A stretch of 64,000 bases of DNA from Pseudomonas sp. GR 6-02 (GCF_001655615.1 NZ_CP011567.1:2489001-2553000); one strand, 5' to 3'. Counted from the first letter of the stretch, positions 17,545 to 28,116 are shown. Numbers and translations: made by a program. The notes: generated by a model not told the origin, from the sequence alone.

Positions 17545-19368
17545 ATGACTGAAACCTTCGATCCAAGTGCTTTTCTGTCGACGGTCAGTGGGCGGCCGGG
17601 TGTCTATCGCATGTTCGACAGCGATGCCCGTCTGCTTTATGTCGGCAAAGCCAAGAATCTCAAGAAACGTTTGGCGAGTTACTTCCGCAAAACCGGTCTG
17701 GCCCCCAAGACCGCCGCGCTGGTAGGCCGTATCGCTCAGGTCGAAACCACCATCACGGCCAACGAAACAGAGGCCTTGCTACTCGAGCAGACGCTGATCA
17801 AGGAATGGCGCCCGCCGTACAACATCCTGCTGCGCGACGATAAGTCCTACCCTTATGTCTTTCTCTCGGATGGCCAGTTCCCGCGTTTGAGCATCCATCG
17901 CGGAGCGAAAAAGGCCAAGGGCAAGTATTTCGGCCCTTACCCCAGCGCAGGAGCGATCCGCGAAAGCCTGAGCCTGCTGCAAAAGGCTTTTTTTGTACGT
18001 CAGTGCGAAGACAGCTATTACAAGAACCGCACGCGACCTTGCCTGCAATACCAGATCAAGCGCTGCAAGGCGCCGTGTGTCGGCCTGGTCGAGCCCGAAG
18101 TGTATGCCGAAGATGTTCGCCACTCGGTGATGTTTCTTGAAGGGCGCAGCAACGCGTTGGCGGACGAGTTGTCCGCGGCCATGGAGGAAGCGGCGGTCAA
18201 TCTGGAGTTCGAACGTGCCGCCGAATTGCGCGACCAGATCTCATTGCTGCGCCGGGTCCAGGACCAGCAGAGCATGGAAGGCGGGACGGGCGATGTCGAT
18301 GTGATCGCAGCGTTCGTCAATCCGGGTGGCGCCTGTGTGCACTTGATCAGCGTACGCGGCGGTCGGGTGTTGGGGAGCAAGAACTTCTTCCCGCAGGTGG
18401 GTATTGAAGAAGACGTTTCCGAAGTCATGGCGGCGTTTCTCGGCCAGTACTTCATCAGCAGCCCCGAACGCGACTTGCCGAGCGAGCTAATCGTCAACGT
18501 GGTTCACGAAGACTTTCCGACCCTGATTGCGGCCATTGAAGAGCTGCGCGGTCGTGAACTGACCATCAGTCATCGTGTACGGGGCACCCGAGCGCGCTGG
18601 CAGCAATTGGCGGTCACCAATGCCGAGCAGGCGCTGGGTGCACGTCTGGCGAACCGGCAACACGTCGCGGCACGTTTCGATGCCCTGGCCGAAGTGCTGA
18701 GCCTGGACGAGCCGCCGCAACGTCTCGAGTGCTACGACATCAGTCATTCCAGTGGCGAGGCCACCGTGGCGTCGTGCGTGGTGTTCGGCCCGGAAGGCCC
18801 GATCAAGTCCGACTACCGCCGCTACAACATCGAAGGCGTCACGCCAGGCGACGACTATGCCGCGATGCACCAGGCCCTGACCCGACGCTTCAGCAAGTTG
18901 AAGGACGGAGAGGGCAAACTGCCGGACATTCTGCTGGTCGACGGCGGTAAAGGTCAGCTGTCGATGGCCCGTGACGTGCTCAATGAGCTGGCCGTGCCCG
19001 ACCTGATTCTGCTGGGCGTGGCCAAGGGGGCGACGCGCAAGGCCGGTTTCGAAACCTTGTACCTCAACGATGCGGCCCATGAATTCACCTTGCGCGGTGA
19101 TTCCCCCGCGCTGCATTTGATCCAGCAGATCCGCGACGAAGCCCACCGTTTCGCCATCACCGGGCACCGTGCACGGCGCGGTAAAACCCGCCGCACCTCG
19201 ACGCTTGAGGGGGTTGCCGGTGTCGGACCGACACGTCGACGGGATTTGTTGAAACATTTTGGTGGATTGCAGGAGCTGTCTCGTGCCAGCATCGAAGAGA
19301 TCGCCAAAGCACCCGGGATCAGTAAAAAGCTCGCAGAGTTGATTTATGCAAATCTGCACAGCGAGTAG
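17545..19368 (+). CDS. uvrC: Excinuclease ABC subunit C
   Basis: The 607-residue UvrC nuclease of nucleotide-excision repair. Visible are the N-terminal GIY-YIG domain ([10 protein letters not shown] to [14 protein letters not shown], residues 17-46), a Cys-rich stretch [13 protein letters not shown], the UVR domain around residue 205 ([15 protein letters not shown]), the RNase H-like 5' nuclease domain ([18 protein letters not shown] and [10 protein letters not shown]) and tandem helix-hairpin-helix motifs at the C-terminus ([20 protein letters not shown]). Length is standard. The gacA-uvrC pairing is conserved in gamma-proteobacteria; here two nucleotides separate them. Confidence 0.97.
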   Translation: MTETFDPSAFLSTVSGRPGVYRMFDSDARLLYVGKAKNLKKRLASYFRKTGLAPKTAALVGRIAQVETTITANETEALLLEQTLIKEWRPPYNILLRDDKSYPYVFLSDGQFPRLSIHRGAKKAKGKYFGPYPSAGAIRESLSLLQKAFFVRQCEDSYYKNRTRPCLQYQIKRCKAPCVGLVEPEVYAEDVRHSVMFLEGRSNALADELSAAMEEAAVNLEFERAAELRDQISLLRRVQDQQSMEGGTGDVDVIAAFVNPGGACVHLISVRGGRVLGSKNFFPQVGIEEDVSEVMAAFLGQYFISSPERDLPSELIVNVVHEDFPTLIAAIEELRGRELTISHRVRGTRARWQQLAVTNAEQALGARLANRQHVAARFDALAEVLSLDEPPQRLECYDISHSSGEATVASCVVFGPEGPIKSDYRRYNIEGVTPGDDYAAMHQALTRRFSKLKDGEGKLPDILLVDGGKGQLSMARDVLNELAVPDLILLGVAKGATRKAGFETLYLNDAAHEFTLRGDSPALHLIQQIRDEAHRFAITGHRARRGKTRRTSTLEGVAGVGPTRRRDLLKHFGGLQELSRASIEEIAKAPGISKKLAELIYANLHSE

Positions 19369-19401
19369 AATGCCCAACTCACCTCGTAGCCAGTTGTGTC
19401 G

Positions 19402-19962
19402 ATGAATATCCCTAATCTGATTACCGTTCTACGCGTCCTGCTCATCCCGATCTTCATTTTGCTGTTTTACTTGCCTTACCACTGGAGCTATCTGGCGTCG
19501 GCTTCGGTTTTTGCCTTTGCCGCCGCGACCGACTGGCTGGACGGGTATCTGGCCCGACGTCTGGAACAAAGCACACCGTTCGGGGCTTTCCTCGATCCTG
19601 TTGCGGACAAGCTGATGGTCGCCGTTGCGCTGGTGCTGCTGGTGCAAGAACACGGCAACCTGTGGCTCACACTGCCGGCCGCCGTCATCATCGGTCGCGA
19701 AATCGTCGTATCGGCACTGCGCGAGTGGATGGCCGAACTCGGCGCCCGTGCCCATGTGGCGGTATCGAACCTGGGCAAATGGAAAACCGCCGCGCAAATG
19801 CTGGCGCTGGTGATCCTGCTGGCCAATCCGTCGGACTTCAGCTTCTGGGTCCTGATGGGCTACGCTTTGCTGATGGTGTCCGCTGGCCTGACCTTGTGGT
19901 CCATGGTCCAGTACTTGCGGGCCGCCTGGCCGCATCTGAAGACGGATGTGGAAAAGAAATAA
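19402..19962 (+). CDS. pgsA: CDP-diacylglycerol--glycerol-3-phosphate 3-phosphatidyltransferase
   Basis: A 186-residue integral-membrane CDP-alcohol phosphatidyltransferase making phosphatidylglycerol phosphate. The signature D-G-x2-A-R-x8-G-x3-D-x3-D is seen as [27 protein letters not shown]. About five membrane segments are visible. The ATG at 19402 ([11 protein letters not shown]) is preferred over a GTG two codons upstream because it matches the family N-terminus. No strong ribosome site is visible, and coupling to uvrC 33 nt upstream is likely. tRNA-Gly follows. Confidence 0.95.
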   Translation: MNIPNLITVLRVLLIPIFILLFYLPYHWSYLASASVFAFAAATDWLDGYLARRLEQSTPFGAFLDPVADKLMVAVALVLLVQEHGNLWLTLPAAVIIGREIVVSALREWMAELGARAHVAVSNLGKWKTAAQMLALVILLANPSDFSFWVLMGYALLMVSAGLTLWSMVQYLRAAWPHLKTDVEKK

Positions 19963-19982
19963 AACTTTTTTGAATCAAGGGG

Positions 19983-20010
19983 TTGACGGGGCATCTGGAT
20001 TCTATAGAAT
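19983..20010 (+). promoter_or_regulatory. Promoter of tRNA-Gly
   Basis: TTGACG (19983-19988), a 16-bp spacer and TAGAAT (20005-20010), followed by a GC-rich discriminator GCGCC, typical of stable-RNA promoters. The tRNA starts 15 bp downstream. Confidence 0.65.
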
Positions 20011-20025
20011 GCGCCTCACCAAGAC

Positions 20026-20101
<76 letters not shown>

Positions 20102-20111
20102 AATACAGAAA

Positions 20112-20141
20112 AACGCCACTCATTGAGTGGCGTTTTTTTTT
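20112..20141 (+). terminator. Terminator of tRNA-Gly
   Basis: An 11-bp stem AACGCCACTCA / TGAGTGGCGTT with a one-base loop and a T9 run. It is part of the long direct repeat and is copied at 52362-52390 with an eight-T run. Confidence 0.9.
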
Positions 20142-20166
20142 GCGCGGTATTTTGTTGTCAGCATTG

Positions 20167-20193
20167 AAAAAAGAGGCTTTTGCCTCTTTTTTC
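20167..20193. terminator. Second, bidirectional terminator hairpin
   Basis: AAAAAAGAGGC TTTT GCCTCTTTTTT: a symmetric stem with A- and T-runs on both sides. It is also inside the direct repeat and copied near 52416. The stretch from here to 20467 contains no recognisable gene. Confidence 0.75.
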
Positions 20194-20467
20194 GTTCCAG
20201 CGAGTTCTGCTGAAGACCATTATCAGCCACGCTTTTTTTGTACGTTAAAACGTACATCGAAATCCTAGCTGAAGCGTCAGTACTACGTTGCTCATTTATC
20301 GTGCGTTCACAGAAGCGAATTCGCTACACTGAAAAGCTAAATTATTGGGGCGTTGTTAATCGCCGGTGCAGCGTGTACAAGCGGCATTGTCATCACTGTT
20401 GGCATCTGCCCATACATGCTTAGAACGGAATTTTGTCTCAGCATGCATGACCAGTAGGGCGGCAGAG

Positions 20468-21064
20468 TCAGCGCGTTGTCACAGCCGTAGCCAGACCTGA
20501 ATACTCCTGCATTGCATCCTCCAACGCCCCCCGAAAATACGCTTTCGACGCCCGATCACAAAGGATGTGCAAACTCGCCTGATGCGCGGTACCGGCGTTG
20601 ATCACGATCACGTTGATGCGCGCCGCCGACGTCTGTGCCACCGTCCCCGGACCGAATGTCTGGGGACTCAAGTCAGCGCCACAGAGCTTGGCCATCACCT
20701 CGCTCGGACATTCCCCTGTCAGCTGAAACCAGGCATGACTGTCCTGACGCGGCAGCAGGTAATTGGCCTGATGATCGAGTTCCCAGCGGGCTTCTTCATC
20801 GGCCATCCGTTCGCCCTGATCTTCTGGACTGCCCAGCAGTAAGTACTCGGTCTGCGACAGTCGCGCAACTAGGCTGCCATCGGCCTGGGCCACGGCGCGG
20901 TTGGGCGCGTCCGGCAGGACGAAGCCACGGTTGCGCAAGTACTCGGCACTGTGTGCGCCGCGAAAGCCGACCCGAGGCAGGTCGGTCAGGTCCACCAGGC
21001 AGTACTCCGGCGAAGGCGCCAGGGTTTGCTGACTGACGCTAGGTTGTTCTCTCAGACTGGTCAT
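20468..21064 (-). CDS. mgdD: N-methylglutamate dehydrogenase subunit D (SoxG-like)
   Basis: A 198-residue protein of the sarcosine oxidase gamma-subunit family, with a shortened GcvT-like fold: LVDLTDLPRVGFRGAHSAEYL, LSQTEYLLLG, HAWFQLTGECPSEVMAKLCGADL and a C-terminal YFRGALEDAMQEY. It is the smallest structural partner of the four-subunit dehydrogenase that demethylates N-methylglutamate. Its operon (purU-folD-mgdABCD) and the divergent gmaS-mgsABC genes make MgdD more likely than sarcosine oxidase SoxG. It is the last gene, three nucleotides after mgdC. About 365 bp between it and the tRNA contain only terminators. Confidence 0.78.
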   Translation of the reverse strand: MTSLREQPSVSQQTLAPSPEYCLVDLTDLPRVGFRGAHSAEYLRNRGFVLPDAPNRAVAQADGSLVARLSQTEYLLLGSPEDQGERMADEEARWELDHQANYLLPRQDSHAWFQLTGECPSEVMAKLCGADLSPQTFGPGTVAQTSAARINVIVINAGTAHQASLHILCDRASKAYFRGALEDAMQEYSGLATAVTTR

Positions 21065-21067
21065 GAC

Positions 21068-23965
21068 TCAAAGTTCCTGGCGTTGATTATCGGGATCGAA
21101 GAAAGGCAATTTCACCACTTCGGCCTGGACCACGATGCCGCCTTCGACGCGGATCGGAATCCGTTGCCCAGGCGTGCTCTGGTCGATGCCGGCGTAGGCC
21201 AGGCCGATGATCTTGCCCAGAGAGGCGGAATATTCGCAGGAGGTGACGTTGCCGCTGATGTCCGGGTCGTTGAGCACCAGATGGCCTTCCAGTGGTTGTG
21301 GGCTGCCCTTGGGCAAGGTGAAACCGACCAGTTTGCGTTTCAGCGGCTGGGCTTCGAGGATGTCCACCGAGCGGCGACCGACGAAGAATGGTTTGGTGCG
21401 ACTGACCGCCCAGCCCATGTCGATTTCCGCGGGGTGGGTCATGCCGTCAGTGTCCTGACTGATGATCACATGGCCTTTTTCCAGACGTAGCAGGCGTTGG
21501 GTTTCCACGCCGAACGGGCGGATGTCATGCACCTTGCCGGCCTCCATCAGCGCGTCCCAGAGCTTGAGTCCGTGGCGCGCCGGGACGTGGATTTCATAGC
21601 CCAGTTCGCCGACAAAACCGACCCGCAGCAACCGAGCCTTGATGCCTGCCACCGTGCCCTGGCGCACTCCCAGATAAGGGAACGCTTCGGCACTCAGGTC
21701 CAGGTCGCTGCAGACCTGTTCCAGTACCTTGCGCGAGTCGGGGCCGGCGACGTTGACCGCGCAGATAGCCGCGGTGACGTTGGCAACGTCCACGTCAAGG
21801 CGCCATTGCGCATTCCACTTGAGCATCTGCTGATAGATCCGGTCGACACCGCTGGTGGTGGCGGTGACGTAGAAATGGTTCTCTGCAAACCGCGCGCAGA
21901 CGCCGTCGTCGATCACCACGCCATGCTCGTTGGTCATCAGCGCGTAGCGGGAACGGCCGACTGGCTGCTTGAGGAACGCAAAGGTGTACATGCGGTTGAG
22001 CAGTTCAGCGGCGTCCGGGCCACGCACGTCTAGACCGCCCAGAGTCGAGACATCGATGAGGCCGACCTTGTTGCGTACGTGCAGGGCTTCGGCCTGCATG
22101 CACGCGTCGCGATCCTTGGCGCTTCCGTAATACGCCGGACGTTGCCAGATGCCCGCGGGCATCATCTTCGCGCCGGCTTGCAAATGGCGCGCATGCATCG
22201 GTGTTTGCCGATAGGGATCAAAAGCGCGACCGGCAACATGTGCCAGTTTCTCGGCAACAAAGGGCGGCCGAGCGGTGGTCACCCCGGTTTCGCTGATGTT
22301 GCGCTGGGTCGCCCAAGCCACCAGACGCGCAGTCGGCAGTGCCGAATGTCGTCCCTGGGACGGGCCCATGCCTACGGTGGAGTAGCGCTTGACCAGTTGC
22401 ACGTCGCGGTAGCCGATTTTCGTTGCGTTGACGATGTCGGCCACTTGCAGATCCTCGTCAAAGTCGACGAAATCCTTGCCCTTGGGATGAGGGAAAATCG
22501 GCCAGTTGAAGTTGACCCGAGCTTCGCCGCTGAACGGCGCGCGTTGCGCGCCGACTGTCAGGCCGAGGGCGAGGGCGGCGTCAGTACCGGCATTCACGCC
22601 GTCGGCGATCACGTTGTCCAGTTGGTGGCGACCATTGACCGAACCGGCAACAGCGAGGTTCTGTGGCAGGCCATTGAGAGTGAACTCCGCACGCTGGTCG
22701 TCATAGGCCAGTTTGCCGCCGGCCTGACACAGCAGTTGATAGACCGGCATGTAACCGGCTGACATGCACAGCAAATCGCAATCCAGGTGGTGCCCACTGT
22801 CGGCGACCTGACCCTGTGCGGTGATCTTGCGCACGTCGACGCCAGTGACATGGCGCATGCCTTTTTCGTACAGGGCTTCGTATACCGTACTGTTGCTCAA
22901 ACAACGAATTTTGCGCTTGGCCAACGCTTCGGACAGGGCTGCGTCGCCGGGTCCTGTACGGAGGTCCACCAGAGCGGCCACTTCCACGCCTTGATCATGC
23001 AGATCGAGGGCGGCGAGATAACCATCATCGTTACCCGTCAGCACCACGGCGCGTTTGCCGGGTTTGACCGCATACAGCTTCATCAGCCGTTGCGCGGCGC
23101 TGGTCAGCATCACGCCCGGCAGGTCGTTGTTGCGAAAGATCACCGGTTGGTCGAAAGAGCCGCTGCACACCAGGCACTGGCGGGCACGCACCTTGTACAG
23201 GCGCTTGCCCTGAATCACCGGCAGGTAGTTGTCGGTGAACCAGGCGTTGCAGGTAGCTTCTGTGAGTATCTGGATGTTGGCGTGCTGTTGCACCGCAGCG
23301 AGCAATTCGCGGCGTAGGTTTTCTGCTCTTTTACCTTCGATATCGAAGCGGGCATAGGTCAGCGAGCCGCCGAGAATTGGCTGCTGCTCGATGAGTAGAA
23401 CCTTGGCTCCGGCATTCGCTGCAGTGAGGGCCGCGTACAGGCCGGCGGGTCCTGCGCCGATCACCGCCAGATCGGTGAACAGATATGCTTTGTCGTAATA
23501 CTCGGGCTGGAAGGTCAGGTCGAGCACGCCGAGGCCGGCCTTCTTGCGAATGATCGGTTCCCAGACCTTCCACATGCCTTTGGGTTTGTAGAACGAACGG
23601 TAGTAGAACCCCACTGGCATGAATTTGGAAAACTTGCCCAGGTAAGCATCGCGGTCATTGTCCAGCGAGCCATTGACGTTCTGCGCCGTGACTTGCAAGC
23701 CGGCGGACAAAGCGTGTGCATCGGCCAGGACGTTAGGTTCTTCGGGCAGTTGCACCAGACTGTTGGCGTCTTGGCCGGCCATGGTCAGCGGGCCACGCGG
23801 GCGATGGTATTTGAACGAACGGGAAATCAGGAAGCGTCCGTTGGCCAACAAGGCGCTGGCGATGCTGTCGCCTTGCAAGCCCTGATAACGGTCGCCGTCG
23901 AAACTGAAATCCAGCGGCTGATCGCGGTTAATCAGCAGGCCCATGGGGGCGGGTAGGCGGTTCAT
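21068..23965 (-). CDS. mgdC: N-methylglutamate dehydrogenase subunit C (SoxA-like, large subunit)
   Basis: A 965-residue homologue of the sarcosine oxidase alpha subunit. The N-terminal part resembles a 2Fe-2S-like domain (residues about 10-90, SFDGDRYQGLQGDSIASALL), followed by an NAD/FAD Rossmann domain (GAGPAG, 170-175), a second dinucleotide segment and a C-terminal aminomethyltransferase (GcvT) domain from about residue 590 that should bind tetrahydrofolate. It takes the methyl group of N-methylglutamate to 5,10-methylene-THF together with MgdA. The start overlaps the mgdB stop (ATGA). Sarcosine oxidase is the alternative; context favours N-methylglutamate dehydrogenase. Confidence 0.82.
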   Translation of the reverse strand: MNRLPAPMGLLINRDQPLDFSFDGDRYQGLQGDSIASALLANGRFLISRSFKYHRPRGPLTMAGQDANSLVQLPEEPNVLADAHALSAGLQVTAQNVNGSLDNDRDAYLGKFSKFMPVGFYYRSFYKPKGMWKVWEPIIRKKAGLGVLDLTFQPEYYDKAYLFTDLAVIGAGPAGLYAALTAANAGAKVLLIEQQPILGGSLTYARFDIEGKRAENLRRELLAAVQQHANIQILTEATCNAWFTDNYLPVIQGKRLYKVRARQCLVCSGSFDQPVIFRNNDLPGVMLTSAAQRLMKLYAVKPGKRAVVLTGNDDGYLAALDLHDQGVEVAALVDLRTGPGDAALSEALAKRKIRCLSNSTVYEALYEKGMRHVTGVDVRKITAQGQVADSGHHLDCDLLCMSAGYMPVYQLLCQAGGKLAYDDQRAEFTLNGLPQNLAVAGSVNGRHQLDNVIADGVNAGTDAALALGLTVGAQRAPFSGEARVNFNWPIFPHPKGKDFVDFDEDLQVADIVNATKIGYRDVQLVKRYSTVGMGPSQGRHSALPTARLVAWATQRNISETGVTTARPPFVAEKLAHVAGRAFDPYRQTPMHARHLQAGAKMMPAGIWQRPAYYGSAKDRDACMQAEALHVRNKVGLIDVSTLGGLDVRGPDAAELLNRMYTFAFLKQPVGRSRYALMTNEHGVVIDDGVCARFAENHFYVTATTSGVDRIYQQMLKWNAQWRLDVDVANVTAAICAVNVAGPDSRKVLEQVCSDLDLSAEAFPYLGVRQGTVAGIKARLLRVGFVGELGYEIHVPARHGLKLWDALMEAGKVHDIRPFGVETQRLLRLEKGHVIISQDTDGMTHPAEIDMGWAVSRTKPFFVGRRSVDILEAQPLKRKLVGFTLPKGSPQPLEGHLVLNDPDISGNVTSCEYSASLGKIIGLAYAGIDQSTPGQRIPIRVEGGIVVQAEVVKLPFFDPDNQRQEL

Positions 23966-24264
23966 CCTGCGATCTCCTTGGCAATTGCGCTGAACTCGAC
24001 ACGGGTGCTGAACAGTTCTTTAGGGTCGAAGGTGTGCAGGATTTCATCGCTGACGGTGTGACGTTCTGCCAGAAACCAGTAGCTGGACGGTGTATGCATC
24101 CACCATTCGCGCACCACGCCGGCGAGGTTGTCGGTGTTGAACACGTAGTCGGCCCATTCGGCATCGCTGCAATTAACTGGGTCGGGCATTGGCTTGAACT
24201 CACCGCCATAGGTGAACTCGCTGATATTGCGCGGCCCATTGAGCGGGCAAATCATGATTTTCAT
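23962..24264 (-). CDS. mgdB: N-methylglutamate dehydrogenase subunit B (SoxD-like)
   Basis: A 100-residue SoxD-family subunit: MKIMICPLNGPRNISEF, then TYGGE, WADYVF and ERHTVSDEI. In sarcosine oxidase SoxD the motif is CPxCG with a third Cys near residue 60, forming a zinc site. Here the second Cys is Asn (CPLN) and the third is replaced (TPSSYWF), so the zinc site appears lost. This separates it from SoxD and fits an MgdB-type subunit. The ATG at 24264 has GGAG upstream; the longer upstream frame lies inside mgdA. Confidence 0.78.
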   Translation of the reverse strand: MKIMICPLNGPRNISEFTYGGEFKPMPDPVNCSDAEWADYVFNTDNLAGVVREWWMHTPSSYWFLAERHTVSDEILHTFDPKELFSTRVEFSAIAKEIAG

Positions 24265-24277
24265 TGTCTGCTCTCCG

Positions 24278-25519
24278 TCAGTGGCTGGCCGCCGTGGCGC
24301 CCATTTCGTTGACTTGCTGGAAGGTCGAAAAGCGTTCGAGACCAAAGGGCTTGATCAACTCCGGCACCTTGCCGCCGCTGGCGACCAACTCGGCCATGGT
24401 CTTGCCGCAGATCGGCGTAGCTTTGAAGCCCCAGGTGCCCCAGCCAGCGTCGAGGTAGTAATTCTTCACCGGCGACAGGCCCATGATCGGGCTGTAATCC
24501 GGGGTCATGTCAGTAATTCCGGCCCATTGGCGCATCAGCTTGGCGTTGGCCAGGAACGGGAACATCTCGATGGCGTGGGCCAGCAAGCTTTCCTTGAGGT
24601 CAAGGGTCGACCGGGTGTTGAACAATGGATAGGGATCGGAGCCGCCGCCGAACACCACTTCGCCACGACTGGTTTGCTGCACGTAGCAGTGTAGGGCGGA
24701 GGAACTCACCAGCGGGTCGAGAAACGGCTTGAACGGCTGCGTGACCATCGCTTGCAGCGGGAAGGTCTGGATCGGCGAACGAATTCCGGCCTTGGCCATC
24801 AGCAAGGAACTGTGTCCGGCAATCGCCTGCACCGCGCAACCACATCTGATCGTGCCGCGGTTGGTTTTGACGGCGGTGATCGCGCCGTTCTCGATGATCA
24901 GGTCCTGGACTTCGGTGAGCTGATGGATTTCCACCCCGCGCTTGGCCGCCTGTTTGGCGTACCCCCAGGCCACGGCGTCGTGGCGTGCGGTGGCGCCGTC
25001 GATGTGCCAGAGCCCGGCGAGCACCGGCAAGTGGCCGGGATCGAGGTTGAGACTGGGCACCAGCTCGCGGATCTGCTGGCGGTCGATCATCTCGGTACGG
25101 CCGCCGAAGTGTTTGTTGACCTCGGCGCGCTGACGGAACGAACGCACCGTGGCATCGGTGTGGGCCAGGGTCAGTTGGCCGCGCTCGGAGTACATGATGT
25201 TGAAATCGAACTCGTTGGACAGCCCCTGAAACATTCGCACCGACTCGGCATAAAAGCGTACGCCCTCACTGGTCAGGTAGTTGGAGCGGATCACTGCAGT
25301 GTTGCGAGCCGTGTTGCCGCCGCCCAGATAGGACTTTTCCAGCACCGCGATGTTGGTGATGCCGTGGTACTTGGCCAGGTAATAAGCGGTGGACAGGCCG
25401 TGGCCGCCAGCACCGATGATCACCACGTCATAGCTCGGCTTGAGTTCCTTCGGTGGCGGCAAATCCACTTCCACCGGGTACTCCGAACTCAGCCCGTACT
25501 TCAATAGATTGAATGGCAT
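24278..25519 (-). CDS. mgdA: N-methylglutamate dehydrogenase subunit A (SoxB-like flavoprotein)
   Basis: A 413-residue DAO-family flavoprotein matching the sarcosine oxidase beta subunit: dinucleotide motif [19 protein letters not shown] (residues 32-50), [19 protein letters not shown], and His180 in the [10 protein letters not shown] region where SoxB carries its covalent flavin. The C-terminal [14 protein letters not shown] closes the FAD site. It oxidises the N-methyl group; the formaldehyde equivalent is passed to THF on MgdC. The start at 25519 has GGAGG and overlaps the end of folD by 19 nt, indicating translational coupling. Sarcosine oxidase SoxB is the alternative. Confidence 0.82.
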   Translation of the reverse strand: MPFNLLKYGLSSEYPVEVDLPPPKELKPSYDVVIIGAGGHGLSTAYYLAKYHGITNIAVLEKSYLGGGNTARNTAVIRSNYLTSEGVRFYAESVRMFQGLSNEFDFNIMYSERGQLTLAHTDATVRSFRQRAEVNKHFGGRTEMIDRQQIRELVPSLNLDPGHLPVLAGLWHIDGATARHDAVAWGYAKQAAKRGVEIHQLTEVQDLIIENGAITAVKTNRGTIRCGCAVQAIAGHSSLLMAKAGIRSPIQTFPLQAMVTQPFKPFLDPLVSSSALHCYVQQTSRGEVVFGGGSDPYPLFNTRSTLDLKESLLAHAIEMFPFLANAKLMRQWAGITDMTPDYSPIMGLSPVKNYYLDAGWGTWGFKATPICGKTMAELVASGGKVPELIKPFGLERFSTFQQVNEMGATAASH

Positions 25520-26406
25520 AGGGCCTCCGATTGGCTGCGTAGGGCCTGGTGTTGCGCAACGGCTGCGCTGACGGTGTTTTTCATCAGAAAGGCGATGGTC
25601 ATCGGGCCGACACCACCGGGTACCGGGGTGATCGCCGCGACGTGGGGCAGAGCACTGTCGAAGTCGACGTCGCCCACCAGACGGCTGCGACCATCGTCGT
25701 CGATGCGATTGATGCCGACGTCGATCACCACCGCGCCGGGCTTGAGCCAGCCGGCATCGATCAGCCGCGGCCGACCCACGGCGGCAATGACGATGTCGGC
25801 CTGACGGCACAGGGCTTGCGCATCGCGACTGCGCGAATGCAGCACAGTCACCGAGCAGTCAGCCTTGAGCAGCAGCGCGGCCATGGGCTTGCCGACGATG
25901 TTCGAGCGACCGACCACCACCGCATGCTTGCCGCGCAGGTCGCCGCAGGTTTGCTCCAGCAAATACAGGCAGCCGCTGGGGGTGCAGGGCGCAAGCACGG
26001 TGCGACCCTGGCTGAGTCCGCCGACGTTCTGGCTATGAAAACCGTCGACGTCCTTGTCCGGGTCGATGGCCTCCAGTGCACGTAATTCGTCGATATGCGC
26101 CGGTAACGGCAGTTGCAAGAGAATGCCGTTGATCGAGTGGTCGGCATTCAGGCAGGCAATCAAATTGAGTAGCTGTTCGGTGCTGGTGTCCGTAGACAAC
26201 CGGTACTCCACGGAGCGGATACCGACCTCTTCGGTGCGCAGGATTTTGTTGCGCACGTAGACCTGGCTGGCCGGGTCGCTGCCCACCAGAATTACGGCCA
26301 GTGCCGGTTGAATGTCTTGCTCGCGCAGGCTGTCCACGTCCTCGCGGACCTGTGCCAACACACGGGCGGCGGCGGCTTTGCCGTCAATCAGTCGGGGCGC
26401 GTTCAC
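25501..26406 (-). CDS. folD: Bifunctional methylene-THF dehydrogenase / methenyl-THF cyclohydrolase
   Basis: A 301-residue Fol[18 protein letters not shown] with the conserved Tyr and Lys, [39 protein letters not shown] (nucleotide site) and the C-terminal [10 protein letters not shown]. It oxidises 5,10-methylene-THF to 10-formyl-THF. The start is GTG, overlapping the purU stop (GTGA), and its own stop lies inside mgdA. Within this operon it would process the C1 unit released by N-methylglutamate dehydrogenase, feeding PurU. It is probably a pathway-dedicated paralogue of the housekeeping folD. Confidence 0.92.
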   Translation of the reverse strand: MNAPRLIDGKAAAARVLAQVREDVDSLREQDIQPALAVILVGSDPASQVYVRNKILRTEEVGIRSVEYRLSTDTSTEQLLNLIACLNADHSINGILLQLPLPAHIDELRALEAIDPDKDVDGFHSQNVGGLSQGRTVLAPCTPSGCLYLLEQTCGDLRGKHAVVVGRSNIVGKPMAALLLKADCSVTVLHSRSRDAQALCRQADIVIAAVGRPRLIDAGWLKPGAVVIDVGINRIDDDGRSRLVGDVDFDSALPHVAAITPVPGGVGPMTIAFLMKNTVSAAVAQHQALRSQSEALCHSIY

Positions 26407-27269
26407 CGGAAGATCACCGTTCTGTCCTGGTTGAGGAAAACCCGGTGTTCCAGGTGGTACTTGACCGCTTTGGACAGGGCCACGGTTTCGGTGTCACGCC
26501 CGGTAGCCACCAAATCGTCGGGCAGATAGACGTGATCAACGCGCTGCACTTCCTGCTCGATGATCGGCCCCTCGTCGAGGTCGCTGGTGACGTAATGCGC
26601 CGTGGCGCCGATCAGTTTCACACCACGCTGGTAGGCCTGGTGATAGGGCTTCGCGCCTTTGAACCCGGGCAGGAACGAATGGTGGATGTTGATCGCCCGG
26701 CCCGAGAGTTGCTTGCACAAATCGTCGGAGAGGATTTGCATGTAGCGCGCCAGCACCACCAGTTCGGTGCGAGTGTCGTCGACGATCTTCATCAACTCGG
26801 CTTCTTGTTGCACCTTAGTGTCTTTGGTGACTGGCAGGTAGATGAAGCGAATGCCCTCGCGTTCGGCCATGGGCCGCAGGTCGAGGTGGTTGGAGACGAT
26901 GGCGGTGATGGTCATGTCCATCTCGCCCTTGTGGTAGCGGTAGAGCAGGTCGGTCAGGCAGTGGTCGAACTTGCTGACCATCAGCAGTACGCGCATCGGT
27001 TCACGGGTATCGTGCAATTCCCAGGTCATGTCGAACGCTTGGGCGACGTCGGCGAAACCGTCCTTGATCTGCTGAATATCGCCCTGGTGGCCGTCGTTGA
27101 AACGGAACACCGCGCGCATGAAAAAACGGCCGCTGAAGTCGTCGTCGAATTGCGCCATCTCCCCGATGTAGCAACCGTTGTCCGCCAGGTAGGTGGTGAC
27201 GGCAGCGACAATGCCAGACACCGCGGGACAGGTGATCTTGATAATGAAATGGTTTTTTTCGTGTTGCAT
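26403..27269 (-). CDS. purU: Formyltetrahydrofolate deformylase
   Basis: A 288-residue PurU. An N-terminal ACT domain (residues about 7-90, beginning [17 protein letters not shown]) precedes a formyltransferase-like domain with [20 protein letters not shown] (catalytic Asn/His) and [13 protein letters not shown] (catalytic Asp). It hydrolyses 10-formyl-THF to formate and THF, recycling the cofactor for N-methyl oxidation. It is the first gene of purU-folD-mgdABCD. The ATG at 27269 has GAGGA upstream. The same partner genes accompany sarcosine oxidase loci, so it does not by itself separate the two pathways. Confidence 0.92.
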   Translation of the reverse strand: MQHEKNHFIIKITCPAVSGIVAAVTTYLADNGCYIGEMAQFDDDFSGRFFMRAVFRFNDGHQGDIQQIKDGFADVAQAFDMTWELHDTREPMRVLLMVSKFDHCLTDLLYRYHKGEMDMTITAIVSNHLDLRPMAEREGIRFIYLPVTKDTKVQQEAELMKIVDDTRTELVVLARYMQILSDDLCKQLSGRAINIHHSFLPGFKGAKPYHQAYQRGVKLIGATAHYVTSDLDEGPIIEQEVQRVDHVYLPDDLVATGRDTETVALSKAVKYHLEHRVFLNQDRTVIFR

Positions 27270-27510
27270 GACACGTCCTCGGGATGATGGCGGCAGCTCA
27301 TCGCATAGCGAAAAAAATCATCAGCGGACAGCAGGCTCATCCATGAGCGCATTTTCTTGTGGGGAATAATATATTCCTGTTGGTGGCTTTATAGGGGAAT
27401 GGCCGCGTGGCGTCCAGATCTTTTGTGAAAGTTTTTTAACTGGCAGGAAAAAGCGTGAGGTCGGCATGAGCCGACCCCAAGGCATCTGAAAAGCGAGGGA
27501 GAGGGGGGCG

Positions 27511-28116
27511 TTACTCTTTGTCGTTGCCGTAATTCATGATCGACAGCATACGGATCGGCACCTGCACCAGTTGCTCGGGGCCATGGGGAATTTCCCCTTC
27601 GAAGGTCAGGCTGTCGCCGGCTTCCATGCGGTACAGCTGATTGCCGTGGCGATAAATCAGTTCGCCTTCCAGCAAGTGCAGGAATTCGGTGCCCGGGTGG
27701 GAGAAGGTCGGAAACTCTTCACTCGCGTCATCCATGCTCACCATGTACGCCTCGAAACTCTTCTTCGGCCCACGGGTGTGATTGAGCAGATGGTAGGTGT
27801 GACCTTTCTCGGTCCCTCGCCGAACCACTTCCATCCCCTGATCAGCCTTGACCAACAACGCGCTGCCATCTTGCTGGTCGTATTCGCTGAACAATTTCGA
27901 CAACGGCAGGCCCAGCACGTCGCACAGACGGCTCAGGGTATCGAGGCTGGTGGACACCTGGGCGTTTTCGATCTTGCTCAACATGCCCTGGCTGATATCG
28001 GCAATCTTGGCCACGTCGGACAGCTTCAGATCCTGCGCCTGGCGTTGGCGCTTGATCTGCAAACCCAGGTATTGCTCAAGCTTGAGGCGCGGGGCGGTTT
28101 CGGTCGGCATAGTCAT
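27511..28116 (-). CDS. XRE-cupin transcriptional regulator of the methylamine module
   Basis: A 201-residue regulator with an N-terminal XRE helix-turn-helix (residues about 19-72, LSDVAKIADISQGMLSKIENAQVSTSLDTL) and a C-terminal cupin effector domain (HPGTEFLHLLEGELIYRHG to MEAGDSLTFEGEIPHG). The gene lies between purU and gmaS. Three palindromic copies of WTTCCCACTGGGAAA-type sequence occupy the region in front of it and gmaS, consistent with autoregulation and control of gmaS. The effector is unknown; methylamine, N-methylglutamate or gamma-glutamylmethylamide are candidates. ATG 28116 is chosen (AGGA four bases upstream); ATG 28110 is possible. Confidence 0.82.
   Translation of the reverse strand: MTMPTETAPRLKLEQYLGLQIKRQRQAQDLKLSDVAKIADISQGMLSKIENAQVSTSLDTLSRLCDVLGLPLSKLFSEYDQQDGSALLVKADQGMEVVRRGTEKGHTYHLLNHTRGPKKSFEAYMVSMDDASEEFPTFSHPGTEFLHLLEGELIYRHGNQLYRMEAGDSLTFEGEIPHGPEQLVQVPIRMLSIMNYGNDKE

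Noticed and set aside
20468..27269. Reading the purU-folD-four-gene unit as a plain sarcosine oxidase (soxBDAG) locus
   Set aside because: The adjacent gmaS-mgsABC genes and the loss of the SoxD-type zinc Cys residues favour N-methylglutamate dehydrogenase. Sarcosine oxidase remains the alternative in the individual entries.
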